Positions 42,490 to 50,873 of a stretch of 64,000 nucleotides of DNA are shown here, in pieces. The translations under genes were made by a program, and so were the position numbers. The first letter of the stretch is position 1. Each line of letters begins with the position of its first letter. This DNA is from Clostridiales bacterium (GTDB lineage: Bacteria > Bacillota > Clostridia > Christensenellales > CAG-138): contig SFDB01000001.1 of assembly GCA_004558825.1 (NCBI GenBank), positions 1 to 64,000 on the forward strand, in the 5' to 3' direction. The notes beneath the pieces were generated by a model. It saw nothing but the letters and a program-made list of their open reading frames with translations, had not been told where the DNA came from and made no database searches.

Positions 42490-43332
42490 TCAGCCTATTC
42501 TTACGGCATGAACCACAAATCTTCCGTCAGAATAGTTAGTATGGTTGCATGTTGAAAGCGTTACGCAGTGATCCGATGCAGTTATGGTCACGTCTGTCGG
42601 GAAAATCGAAAGCCCCGCGAGCATATTCATGTACTGCGCAAACTCATCATTGCTGCCAAAGCTCACTGTCATATATTTCGCGTTATTCACATGCGTGTCA
42701 TACACGGCAAACACCTTGTATGTATATACTGTGTCCCCGAACGTTATGCTAAAGGTTCTGTTCGCATCGTAAAACGAACGCGTAGAATAGTTGTTTATAC
42801 CCGCAAACATCGTGCCTTTTCGCATATTATGGCCGTAAATTATCACATGCTTGCTCGACGTTGAAACCCTGTAATCCATAAATATCGCGCCGGATTTTGA
42901 ATTGTCCTTATCGACGCCGTGAGTGAGATAATACTCATTCTTGTCGCCGTCGGGACACTTCACTATCGGGTAATCCACCTTTGTGTTGGGTATCTTTATC
43001 CAGCCTATGACATCCGGATTCATCTGCCTATACTGCTCATATGTAAGCTTAGGCTTCGGTGTGGACTCGTCATGACCGTCGAGTGCGCTTTGTGGTATAG
43101 GCGTCGCCGATGTTTCAGGCGCAAGCGTAGGTATTGCCTCCGGCGTTATCGTCGGCGTCGCAGCGGATGTCGGAGAATCCGTGCTTTGCTGTGAAAAAGG
43201 GGTGTAGTCCGGAGTACCTATAATTATCGGCGAATCGACCTCAGGCGATTTAAGTATGCATGACGACATGAATACGACCGCAACGGTAAGCAGCGCGATA
43301 ACGGATATGCTCTTTGCAAGATTCAGTCTCAT
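42490..43332 (-). CDS. Class B sortase with lipobox-like signal
   Basis: This 280-residue transpeptidase would attach surface proteins to the wall. The sortase domain (about 98-280) has catalytic His168 (YGHNM), Cys262 (TLSTC) and Arg271 (DGRFVVHAVR), and NPDVIGWIKIPNTKVDYPIV typical of class B. The N-terminus is unusual: hydrophobic residues 8-21 end in FMSSC (Cys25), a lipobox-like site, then about 70 residues rich in Pro, Thr and Ser. It could be a lipid-anchored sortase on a flexible stalk. The likely substrate is the PPKTG protein at 35.8 kb. AGGAGA precedes the ATG. Confidence 0.92.
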   Translation of the reverse strand: MRLNLAKSISVIALLTVAVVFMSSCILKSPEVDSPIIIGTPDYTPFSQQSTDSPTSAATPTITPEAIPTLAPETSATPIPQSALDGHDESTPKPKLTYEQYRQMNPDVIGWIKIPNTKVDYPIVKCPDGDKNEYYLTHGVDKDNSKSGAIFMDYRVSTSSKHVIIYGHNMRKGTMFAGINNYSTRSFYDANRTFSITFGDTVYTYKVFAVYDTHVNNAKYMTVSFGSNDEFAQYMNMLAGLSIFPTDVTITASDHCVTLSTCNHTNYSDGRFVVHAVRIG

Positions 43333-43364
43333 TTAGTATATTCTCCTATTTTGCAATCATTGTA

Positions 43365-43393
43365 AGTATACACTATTGAACAGAAATTAACAA
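43365..43393 (-). promoter_or_regulatory. Promoter of sortase gene
   Basis: On the minus strand TTGTTA (43393-43388) and TATACT (43370-43365) are separated by 17 bp, 32 bp before the start codon. Confidence 0.65.
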
Positions 43394-43567
43394 CTCAATT
43401 ATGGTTTGTTCATCAAAATATCACATATTTCTATGTTTTCGCACTTGCGGCAAAATACATATAATGATAGAATAATGAAGCGGTATTATTTACGGTATAT
43501 TTGCCGTACGCCGCCATATTTCGAAATGCTGCGCTTGAACGCGCGCTTCATTAAGGAAGGAATTCGA

Positions 43568-44614
43568 ATGGGTTTGCTGGATTTTAGCGATGTAGGCATT
43601 GACCTTGGAACGTCAAGCGTACTCGTTTATGTAAGGAATAAAGGCATCGTTCTCCGCGAGCCGTCCGTTGTCGCGGTCGAAAAAATAACGGGACGCATTA
43701 TCGCCATCGGCGAAGACGCACGGCGCATGCTCGGCCGTACACCGGGCAACATCATTGCCATACGTCCTCTTCGCGACGGCGTCATATCAAACTTCGACAT
43801 CACTCAAAGGCTGCTGCATCACTTTCTGAAGAAAGTCGTCGGCAACCGAGTGTTTTTCAAGCCCAAGGTTGTCGTTTGTGTGCCTTCGGGTGTAACGCAG
43901 GTTGAAAAGCGCAGCGTTATCGATGCGACCGAAAACGCCGGAGCACGCTATGCCTATCTAATCGAAGAGCCCATTGCAGCAGCCATAGGCGCGGGCATTG
44001 ACATCGCACAACCACGCGGCAGCATGATAATCGATATCGGCGGCGGTACAACCGACATAGCCATCATATCGTTGCGCGACTCGGTGCTTTCCGATTCTAT
44101 CAAAGTTGCGGGCGACAAGTTCAACGATTCCATCGTCCGCTACATGCGCAAAAAGCATAATCTTCTTATCGGCGAGCGCACCGCTGAGGACATGAAAATA
44201 AGAATCGGTTCCGCTTACCCGCGCAAAGAGCAGCTTTTTATCGACGTAAAAGGCAGGAATCTTATATCAGGACTGCCCCAAACAATTGTCGTCGGCTCAA
44301 ACGAAATGATAGACGCGCTTGAGGAGCCGCTCCAATTAATACTTGAAAGCGTACGCGCCATATTCGAAAAAACGCCTCCCGAGCTTGCCAGCGATATCGC
44401 CGACGGCGGTATCTGCCTTACGGGCGGCGGCGCACTCCTCTACGGTATGGACAAGTTTATTTCCGAGCACACAAAGGTTCCCTGCTATGTCGCCGAGGAC
44501 GCCGTATCGTGCGTTGCGATAGGTACGGGCAAGGTGCTTGAAAACCTTGATGACTTTACAGTAGGTACAAGCGCCGTATACGATTATCGCCGCGGGGATT
44601 ATTTCGAAGGCTGA
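43568..44614 (+). CDS. mreB: MreB/Mbl-type bacterial actin
   Basis: This 348-residue protein forms membrane-bound filaments that guide lateral wall synthesis. Actin-fold motifs are present: phosphate 1 DLGTSSVLVY, connect 1 EEPIAAAIGAG, phosphate 2 DIGGGTTDIA and adenosine loop LTGGGALLYG. The start MGLLDFSDVGIDLGT matches Mbl/MreB family members. The ATG at 43568 with AAGGAAGGA is chosen over one 162 bp upstream. It stands alone rather than with mreC and mreD. A TATAAT (43460-43465) lies upstream. The neighbouring PBP gene is convergent. Confidence 0.95.
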   Translation: MGLLDFSDVGIDLGTSSVLVYVRNKGIVLREPSVVAVEKITGRIIAIGEDARRMLGRTPGNIIAIRPLRDGVISNFDITQRLLHHFLKKVVGNRVFFKPKVVVCVPSGVTQVEKRSVIDATENAGARYAYLIEEPIAAAIGAGIDIAQPRGSMIIDIGGGTTDIAIISLRDSVLSDSIKVAGDKFNDSIVRYMRKKHNLLIGERTAEDMKIRIGSAYPRKEQLFIDVKGRNLISGLPQTIVVGSNEMIDALEEPLQLILESVRAIFEKTPPELASDIADGGICLTGGGALLYGMDKFISEHTKVPCYVAEDAVSCVAIGTGKVLENLDDFTVGTSAVYDYRRGDYFEG

Positions 44615-44634
44615 TAAGGTTTTGTAAAAAGCTA

Positions 44635-44659
44635 AATGGGCTGCGAAACGCAGCCCATT
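44635..44659 (+). terminator. Terminator of mreB
   Basis: AATGGGCTGCG and CGCAGCCCATT pair perfectly over 11 bp around AAA, 20 bp after the stop codon. The following bases are only moderately T-rich. Confidence 0.7.
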
Positions 44660-44675
44660 GCTTTATGCGCTCATC

Positions 44676-44776
44676 TGCACGGTTATGCCTGCGGCGCGGC
44701 TCGCGGCGGCCGAAGGCCGCTGCGCCCGCAGAGCGCCGGCTTTCGAAGAAAGCGCGAGCCGCGCCGCCCCCGTGCA
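44676..44776. repeat. Nested inverted repeat with three internal arms
   Basis: TGCACGG (44676-44682) pairs with CCGTGCA (44770-44776). Inside that a perfect 14-bp stem, GCGGCGCGGCTCGC (44691-44704) with GCGAGCCGCGCCGC (44754-44767), encloses three hairpins: GCGGCC-GAA-GGCCGC, TGC-GCCC-GCA and GCTTTC-GAA-GAAAGC. It lies between the mreB terminator and the 3' end of the PBP gene. No coding frame explains it. Confidence 0.9.
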
Positions 44777-44808
44777 AAGCATAATTTATGCAGAGCGCAC
44801 GCGTCAAT

Positions 44809-47163
44809 CTATCCGGCTTTTCCATCCACGGGTATGTACGATCCCGGCATAATTACCGTCACCTCATTTGACGGCACTCCCTCCACCGCTTTCCCGCCTA
44901 TCGTTATTTGCGGATGTATCGGCTGTACTCTATACACATATGTCATGCCGTATTCGACAGAAATGTCAACGTATTGCACGAGCTGCGTTTCGCCGCTCCA
45001 TTCGCCTATTAGCACCTCCGACCCGTATGAATCGCGCCTTATCAGTCTGTACTTTATATGGCTTTCGCGCGGTCTGAACGATATGCACGGCAGCCCGTTT
45101 TCATTAAACGCAGCCGTAATATCCTCTATAGGCAACGGCACGGACCAATAGCCGCTTCTTTCCGTAGGCTCCGTTCCTTCCCTGAACACCTCTCTAAACA
45201 CCATATCGTTTGGGGTAAGCGCCGTAGCAAGCAGAACCGAGTGGTTGTTTGAAAGCGCATATCCGTCGAGGCGCACTTCCCGCACGCCGCGCGGCAGATT
45301 GAATTGCGGCGGTTCATTGTCGCGGTACAGAAACTCGTATATTTTTGCCAGCACCATTGCAGGATAGTGTCCGCCTGTTGCGTCCGATGGCAGATACATG
45401 CCGTCGCTGTTCTTATCATAACCCATCCATACAGTTGCGACGTAATTGCTGTTATATGCTGTCATCCACGCATCTCGCGTTTTTGAGCTGTCGCCTACCG
45501 TTCCCGTCTTACCGGCAAGCGGTATTCCGAGCTGTGAAAGACGCTTCCCCGTTCCCTCGGATACCGCGCTTTCAAGCATACTCGTCAGTATATACGCGTT
45601 TTCTTCGCTCATCACGCGTATCGGCTTATATTCGCGCTCATAAACCGTATTGCCGTACTTATCCTCTATCCTCGCGACAGTGTTCAGCTCGCTATACATG
45701 CCGCCTGAAGCAAAACAGCCATACGCCGCCGTAAGCTGCCATGGCGACACACCATATGTAAATCCGCCGAGCGCAAGAGCAAGTCCCTTATCTTTGCTGT
45801 CAAATTCTATCCCGAGACGCGATGCAAAAAGCTTTCCGCTCTCCACGCCCATCTGAGCAAGCACCTTTACGGCAGGAACATTCAGCGATTTCTTGACGGC
45901 CTCCCTTAGCGTCACCCAGCCGTAATACTTCCCTCCCGCATTGCCCGGGCAATATTTATCGAATTCGGTCGGCTCATCGAGTATCATACTCGCGGCCGTA
46001 TATCCGAAGTATTCGAGCGCGGGAGCGTATGATATTATCGGTTTTATAACCGAGCCCGGCTGCCGACGTATATCCGTAGCGCGGTTGAAGCCAAACGCAC
46101 CCGTATATTCGCGCCCACCCATAACGGCAACGGCCATCGCCGTTTTTGCATCGGCTACGACGATCGCTGTCTGAACGCCCTCCACCGGGTAAAGCCCGTT
46201 GTCGCGGCAAACCGCCTCGCACTCATTTTGAAGCCCCGAATCCATTGCCGTATATACGCTGTATCCGCCCGAAAGAAGCGTTGCCATATCAATATTAAGC
46301 GCGTCGCATGACTCGTTAAGCACCATATCTATATAATAATTCCTGTATCCGCGTTTGGAGTCGCCCGTCAGCGTTACCTCCTCCTTTTTGGCCTCCTCGC
46401 ACTCCTCGGCTGATATATACCCGTATTCGCACATCAGATCAAGCACAACGCCGCGCCGCCCGATAGATTTTTCCATATTTATGTGCGGGGCGTATTTTGA
46501 CGGCGATTTAAGTATTCCCGCAAGCATTGCGCCCTGCGCCGTAGTAAGTTCTGATGCGTGGACACCGAAATACCCTTGCGCCGCAGACTCTACTCCGTAA
46601 TACCCTCCGCCGAAATAAACATAGTTAAGATACATTTCAAGTATCTCGTCCTTTGAGTATATCGTCTCCATTTTGTACGCAAGCACCGCCTCTTCGACCT
46701 TCCGCGATATCGTTTTTTCAGCGGGCGCGTTTTCGCCCGTCAAATGACTGAGCTTTATCAGCTGTTGGCTTATCGTTGACGCGCCCTGAGCAAATGAACC
46801 CGTTCTTATGTCATGCAGTGCCGCGCCGATTATTCTTATCACGTCTATCGCCCCATGCTCGTAAAACCGCGCGTCCTCGGCTGAAATAAATGCGCGCTGA
46901 ACATGGAGCGGTATATCGGCTATGCTCACCCATCTTCTATCCTCTTTTCTGTAGAGGCAGCTCACCTCTTCACCGGTTGCGTCATATATTTGGCATGTTC
47001 GCGGTGCATCCTTTATGCGCGTTACATCAAATTCATGCCATTCATCCATATCAAAGACTTCAACCGCGAAAAACAATACAAACGCCGCTGCCGCCGCAAA
47101 CAGCACAAGCAGCGTCCTGCGCACAACGCGCCATACTTTTTTCTTCTTCCCGTCCTTTTTCAT
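44809..47163 (-). CDS. Class A penicillin-binding protein
   Basis: This 784-residue bifunctional enzyme polymerises and cross-links peptidoglycan. One membrane helix lies at about 14-36. The GT51 domain has EDARFYEHGAID and QGASTISQQLIK. The transpeptidase domain has SVIK (SxxK), SLN and KTGT motifs, all intact. A C-terminal region of about 120 residues (SGYWSVPLPIEDITAAF onward, VYRVQPIHP) looks like a fibronectin-type or similar accessory domain. The ATG at 47163 has GAGGG upstream; a TTG at 47181 is less likely. It converges on mreB. Confidence 0.95.
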   Translation of the reverse strand: MKKDGKKKKVWRVVRRTLLVLFAAAAAFVLFFAVEVFDMDEWHEFDVTRIKDAPRTCQIYDATGEEVSCLYRKEDRRWVSIADIPLHVQRAFISAEDARFYEHGAIDVIRIIGAALHDIRTGSFAQGASTISQQLIKLSHLTGENAPAEKTISRKVEEAVLAYKMETIYSKDEILEMYLNYVYFGGGYYGVESAAQGYFGVHASELTTAQGAMLAGILKSPSKYAPHINMEKSIGRRGVVLDLMCEYGYISAEECEEAKKEEVTLTGDSKRGYRNYYIDMVLNESCDALNIDMATLLSGGYSVYTAMDSGLQNECEAVCRDNGLYPVEGVQTAIVVADAKTAMAVAVMGGREYTGAFGFNRATDIRRQPGSVIKPIISYAPALEYFGYTAASMILDEPTEFDKYCPGNAGGKYYGWVTLREAVKKSLNVPAVKVLAQMGVESGKLFASRLGIEFDSKDKGLALALGGFTYGVSPWQLTAAYGCFASGGMYSELNTVARIEDKYGNTVYEREYKPIRVMSEENAYILTSMLESAVSEGTGKRLSQLGIPLAGKTGTVGDSSKTRDAWMTAYNSNYVATVWMGYDKNSDGMYLPSDATGGHYPAMVLAKIYEFLYRDNEPPQFNLPRGVREVRLDGYALSNNHSVLLATALTPNDMVFREVFREGTEPTERSGYWSVPLPIEDITAAFNENGLPCISFRPRESHIKYRLIRRDSYGSEVLIGEWSGETQLVQYVDISVEYGMTYVYRVQPIHPQITIGGKAVEGVPSNEVTVIMPGSYIPVDGKAG

Positions 47164-47441
47164 AGATTCCCTCGTAAACAAATATTGCTATGGTTTATTT
47201 TCCCCAAATAGACGCGTATTATTGCTGTGAATTGTCAAAAATCCGGCGTTAACTCAAGCGCTTCGTCTCATCAAGCCTTTATGTTTCAAAATAATAGGCA
47301 AACATACTACAAGTTCAAGAAACTTTTACAAAATAATCCGCAATTATCACTTGTTTATTTGTGGCAAAAGAATCATAATATAATAGAATACGGAGTATCG
47401 AGACGCAGTTGGATACTCCGAAACTATGTTTTGAGGAAATC

Positions 47442-48458
47442 ATGGGATATATCGTTCTTATACCTGCATACAAACCGAGTGAAAAGCTTGTCGAGCTCAT
47501 CGACGAGCTTAACGCCGATAACATACGCACGCTCGTTGTCAACGACGGCAGCAGCAGCGAATACGACGCCATATTCGACAAGGTGCGCGAACGAGGCATA
47601 GAAGTCGTCGTGCATGATGTGAACATGGGGAAAGGCATGGCTCTCAAGACGGGCATCGAGCGCATAAGCAAAATGGATGACGTCGACGGCATAGTCACCG
47701 CCGATGCGGACGGTCAGCATCTCGAAAAAGATATAATTCGCATAATGGACTCCATGCGCAAGCACCCCGATTCGCTCATACTCGGCGTAAGGCAATTTGC
47801 AAAAAGCAACGTTCCGTTCAGGTCGCGTCTTGGAAACTGGGTCACCAAGTGCCTGTTCTTTCTCGTCGCGCGGCTTCGTATTTCAGATACCCAAACCGGG
47901 CTTCGCGGTCTGCCGCGCTCTATATTCGGCCACCTTATCGAGCTTGAAGGCAGCCGTTATGAATATGAGATGAGTATGCTCCTGAGCGTCAGGCATTGGG
48001 GCGTATCCATAGTGCAGGTTCCCATCGAAACCGTATACATCGACGGCAATAAGGGATCGAGCTTCAACACATTCAAGGATACGTTTGCCATAGCCAAGCA
48101 GCTGCTGAAGTTTTCAGTTTCGTCATTGATTTCGACGCTCGTTGACTACGGCATCTATATGGCTCTCGGCTTCATTTTTCCGCAGCTTGCATATGCCGCC
48201 CGTTTTATCCCTGCGCGAGTTGCAAGCGCAACGTGCAATTATTTGCTGAATAGGCTTGTCGTATTCAAAAAAGGCACCGCAAGCAGCGTATTTAAATACA
48301 TCCTGCTTGCCGCCTGTGTAATGCTTGTTTCCGCGCTGTGCGTAAATTGCCTTGAACATTTGGGGCTCGGCAGCTTTCTTTCGAAGGTGCTCATTGATGC
48401 GCCCATGTTCTTCGTCAATTACTATTTCCAGAAAGAATTTGTATTCAAAAAGAAATAA
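47442..48458 (+). CDS. GT2 glycosyltransferase with GtrA-like membrane domain
   Basis: Residues 1-215 form a GT2 glycosyltransferase like dolichyl/polyprenyl-phosphate sugar synthases: IPAYKPSEKL, VVNDGSS, ADADGQH (metal-binding DxD-type), and RYEYEMSML. Residues 220-338 form a GtrA-like domain with four membrane helices (SSLISTLVDYGIYMALGF, FVNYYFQKEFVF). The fused form probably charges undecaprenyl phosphate with a sugar and helps flip it for wall or glycan decoration. The ATG at 47442 follows TTGAGGA. TATAAT lies at 47379-47384. Confidence 0.92.
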   Translation: MGYIVLIPAYKPSEKLVELIDELNADNIRTLVVNDGSSSEYDAIFDKVRERGIEVVVHDVNMGKGMALKTGIERISKMDDVDGIVTADADGQHLEKDIIRIMDSMRKHPDSLILGVRQFAKSNVPFRSRLGNWVTKCLFFLVARLRISDTQTGLRGLPRSIFGHLIELEGSRYEYEMSMLLSVRHWGVSIVQVPIETVYIDGNKGSSFNTFKDTFAIAKQLLKFSVSSLISTLVDYGIYMALGFIFPQLAYAARFIPARVASATCNYLLNRLVVFKKGTASSVFKYILLAACVMLVSALCVNCLEHLGLGSFLSKVLIDAPMFFVNYYFQKEFVFKKK

Positions 48459-48474
48459 CGCGCTCATATATCCG

Positions 48475-48501
48475 TCCGCCGCGCTCCGCGCGGCGGATTT
48501 T
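48475..48501 (+). terminator. Intrinsic terminator after glycosyltransferase
   Basis: TCCGCCGCG and CGCGGCGGA pair over 9 bp around CTCCG and are followed by TTTT, 17 bp after the stop codon. Confidence 0.85.
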
Positions 48502-48524
48502 GCTCTCCGTCTTCTTACGATAAG

Positions 48525-48552
48525 GCATGTTTGTTTTTTTGAAGCATATATA
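48525..48552 (+). promoter_or_regulatory. Possible sigma-E-type promoter of spoIVA
   Basis: GCATGTTT and CATATATA are separated by 12 bp. The pattern loosely fits sporulation sigma-E promoters (an AT-rich -35 and a -10 starting CATA), which control spoIVA in Bacillus. No housekeeping promoter competes here. Confidence 0.45.
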
Positions 48553-48587
48553 TTTACTGCTATAAACGACCAGTCGGAGGGATATAT

Positions 48588-50066
48588 ATGGAAAGAGCGG
48601 AGCTTTACAGAGATATCGCCAAAAGAACACAGGGCGATATTTATATAGGCGTTGTCGGCCCCGTAAGAACGGGCAAATCTACATTTATAAAGCGGTTTAT
48701 GGATCTTCTTGTAGTGCCTAACATCGAAAACGAGCATGTGCGCGAACGTCTTGTCGATGAGCTGCCTCAAAGCGGATCCGGTAAAACGATAATGACCACC
48801 CAGCCAAAGTTTGTGCCAAACGAAGCGGTCGAGCTCACTCTTGACGATACTATGGGTTTCCGCGTCAGAATGGTTGACTGTGTGGGCTACATGGTTGAAG
48901 GAGCGATAGGCCATACCGAAAACGAATCGGCGCGTATGGTCCGCACACCATGGTTCGATTACGACATACCATTTGACGAAGCAGCCGAAATCGGCACAAA
49001 AAAGGTCATAACGGAGCATTCGACCATAGGCATAGTTATGACGACAGACGGCAGCATATCCGGTATCGACAGGGAAGCATACGCCGTGTGCGAAGAACGT
49101 GTCGTTCGCGAACTGCAGGAGCAAGGGAAGCCCTTCATAGTTGTGCTCAACTCTATCCATCCCGAAGATCCGGATACCGTCTCGCTATGCGAAAAGCTTT
49201 CTGAGCGCTACGGCGCCGTCGTCAAACCGTCAGATGTGCTTAATATGGGTATCGATGAAATAAACGGTCTTCTCGAAAGTCTGCTTGCGGAATTCCCGAT
49301 AAAGCTTATACGCATCGATACGCCCTCGTGGATTCGTGCGCTCGGACCGTCGCATTGGCTCACCAAGGAGGCGCTTGACGCCGTAAGCGAATGCGCAGGA
49401 CGCATGGCAAAAATGCGCGACTACTCCGCTCTGACGGAAACGCTCTCATCGCTTGAAAGCTTCAAGCCGTGCAAGCTCGTTTCTGTCGAACCGGGCAGCG
49501 GCACTATCGCGGCGGAGCTCGTACCGCAAGACAACATGTTCTATACGGTTCTCGGTGAACAGTGCGGCTTCACGATTGAGAACGACTTCCAGCTAATCTC
49601 AACCTTGAAGGAGTTTTCACACGCAAAGCGCGAATACGATAAGATAAGCGTTGCGCTTGATTCGGCGCTGCGCACGGGCTACGGAATGGTAGCGCCTGAG
49701 CCCGATGCCATGGTTCTCGACGAGCCCGAAATCGTACAGCAAGGCAGCCGCTTCGGCGTTAAGCTCAAGGCAAAGGCGTCGGGCCTGCACCTGATACGGG
49801 TCGACATTGAGTCGGAGGTTTCGCCGCTCGTAGGCACGGAGGAGCAATCCGAGGAATTTATGCAATATCTGCTGGACACCTTTGAAAAGGAGCCGACAAA
49901 AATATGGCAGACAAACATATTCGGCAAACCGCTCTATGACCTTGTAAAAGACGGCATGGCCGGAAAAATCAACAGAATGCCCGAAGCTGTTCAAATGAAG
50001 CTGCAATCGACCGTTCAGCGCATGGTCAACGACGGCTGCAACGGTCTGATATGCATAATGCTGTAA
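48588..50066 (+). CDS. spoIVA: Stage IV sporulation protein A (spore coat ATPase)
   Basis: This 492-residue protein polymerises on the forespore surface, using ATP, as the base layer of the spore coat. The P-loop is GPVRTGKST (about 24-32), and the TRAFAC-like nucleotide domain includes VDCVGYMVEGA. Middle and C-terminal domains end with the conserved GCNGLICIML-type tail that anchors to the membrane through SpoVM in Bacillus. Length equals the B. subtilis protein. CGGAGG precedes the ATG. It is a strong marker that the organism can form spores. Confidence 0.97.
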   Translation: MERAELYRDIAKRTQGDIYIGVVGPVRTGKSTFIKRFMDLLVVPNIENEHVRERLVDELPQSGSGKTIMTTQPKFVPNEAVELTLDDTMGFRVRMVDCVGYMVEGAIGHTENESARMVRTPWFDYDIPFDEAAEIGTKKVITEHSTIGIVMTTDGSISGIDREAYAVCEERVVRELQEQGKPFIVVLNSIHPEDPDTVSLCEKLSERYGAVVKPSDVLNMGIDEINGLLESLLAEFPIKLIRIDTPSWIRALGPSHWLTKEALDAVSECAGRMAKMRDYSALTETLSSLESFKPCKLVSVEPGSGTIAAELVPQDNMFYTVLGEQCGFTIENDFQLISTLKEFSHAKREYDKISVALDSALRTGYGMVAPEPDAMVLDEPEIVQQGSRFGVKLKAKASGLHLIRVDIESEVSPLVGTEEQSEEFMQYLLDTFEKEPTKIWQTNIFGKPLYDLVKDGMAGKINRMPEAVQMKLQSTVQRMVNDGCNGLICIML

Positions 50067-50080
50067 TTGTTTGAAATAGC

Positions 50081-50126
50081 ATCAAAGCCCGAGAAGCGCG
50101 CACTTGACGCCCTTGGGCTTTTTGAT
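50081..50126. terminator. Terminator between spoIVA and plsY
   Basis: ATCAAAGCCC (50081-50090) pairs with GGGCTTT plus GAT (50115-50126) across a 24-nt loop, with a five-T run. It lies between convergent genes. Confidence 0.65.
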
Positions 50127-50172
50127 TTATACGGTTCTGCATTCTAATTTGTGCATCAAGTGCAGCGCGGCC

Positions 50173-50832
50173 TTATGTTGCCTCATCCGTTTTCTTTTTC
50201 AATGAAAGCTTGCTCTCCTCGCCCCTGATTATTCTCGCAATATTTTTTCTGTGACGAATGAATATCATTATGAACATGAACGCGCAAAGTATCACGAGCG
50301 GTATGTTTTCATTATACAGTGCTATCGTAAGCGCCGTAAAGACGGTTATGCCTACGAGTGCGCCAAGCGACACCATTCGCCATATGGCTATAACCGCCGC
50401 CGCTGCAATGCTCGTCACAAGCGCAGGCAGCGGTGCAGCCAGCCACGCTATCGCCAATGAGCACGCTACCCCCTTGCCGCCCTTATACCTGAATATTATT
50501 GGAAAGTTGTGACCAAGTATAACCCCCACGGCGCTTATATAGCCTCCGAAAGACACGGGCGATGCGCCAAGCACAGACTCGTTCGGCGCCGCAAGCTTAA
50601 GAATCAGCATACCTGTGATCATAGCCGCAACCGCCTTCAAAAAATCGCATACGAACGTCACTGCCGCAGATTTTACGCCAAAAATGCGCAGCATGTTTGT
50701 CGTGCCTGCGTTGCCGCTGCCGTGATTTCGTATATCATCGTGATATCGGGTTTTGCTGACGATTATTGCCGTCTCAACATTCCCTATAAAATAGCCGCAT
50801 ACAAGCGCCAAAACGCAAGCCGCAATTACCAT
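50173..50832 (-). CDS. plsY: Acyl-phosphate:glycerol-3-phosphate acyltransferase
   Basis: This 219-residue membrane enzyme starts phospholipid synthesis by acylating glycerol-3-phosphate from acyl-phosphate. Its motifs are intact: GSGNAGTTNMLR, GHNFPIIFRYKGGKGVA and a late conserved RHRKNIARIIRGEE. About five membrane helices are visible. I choose the ATG at 50832 (GGAGGG 4-5 bp upstream) rather than the ATG at 50844, which has no ribosome site. It follows der; the gpsA gene often found beside it is absent. Confidence 0.93.
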   Translation of the reverse strand: MVIAACVLALVCGYFIGNVETAIIVSKTRYHDDIRNHGSGNAGTTNMLRIFGVKSAAVTFVCDFLKAVAAMITGMLILKLAAPNESVLGASPVSFGGYISAVGVILGHNFPIIFRYKGGKGVACSLAIAWLAAPLPALVTSIAAAAVIAIWRMVSLGALVGITVFTALTIALYNENIPLVILCAFMFIMIFIRHRKNIARIIRGEESKLSLKKKTDEAT

Positions 50833-50873
50833 GTTGCCCTCCATCGATGCTTTAATAACAAGCCCCTTTGCTT

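Noticed and set aside
42317..42511. Plus-strand frame through repeat copy A, similar to one through copy B
   Set aside because: The similarity (VFVLCGF, NSKKWRLATFS) comes from the DNA repeat. There is no ribosome site, five of eight changes alter the amino acid, and stems explain the conservation better.
48123..49160. 345-codon minus-strand open frame opposite the glycosyltransferase and spoIVA
   Set aside because: Its product resembles no family and its length follows from the codon use of the real genes on the other strand.
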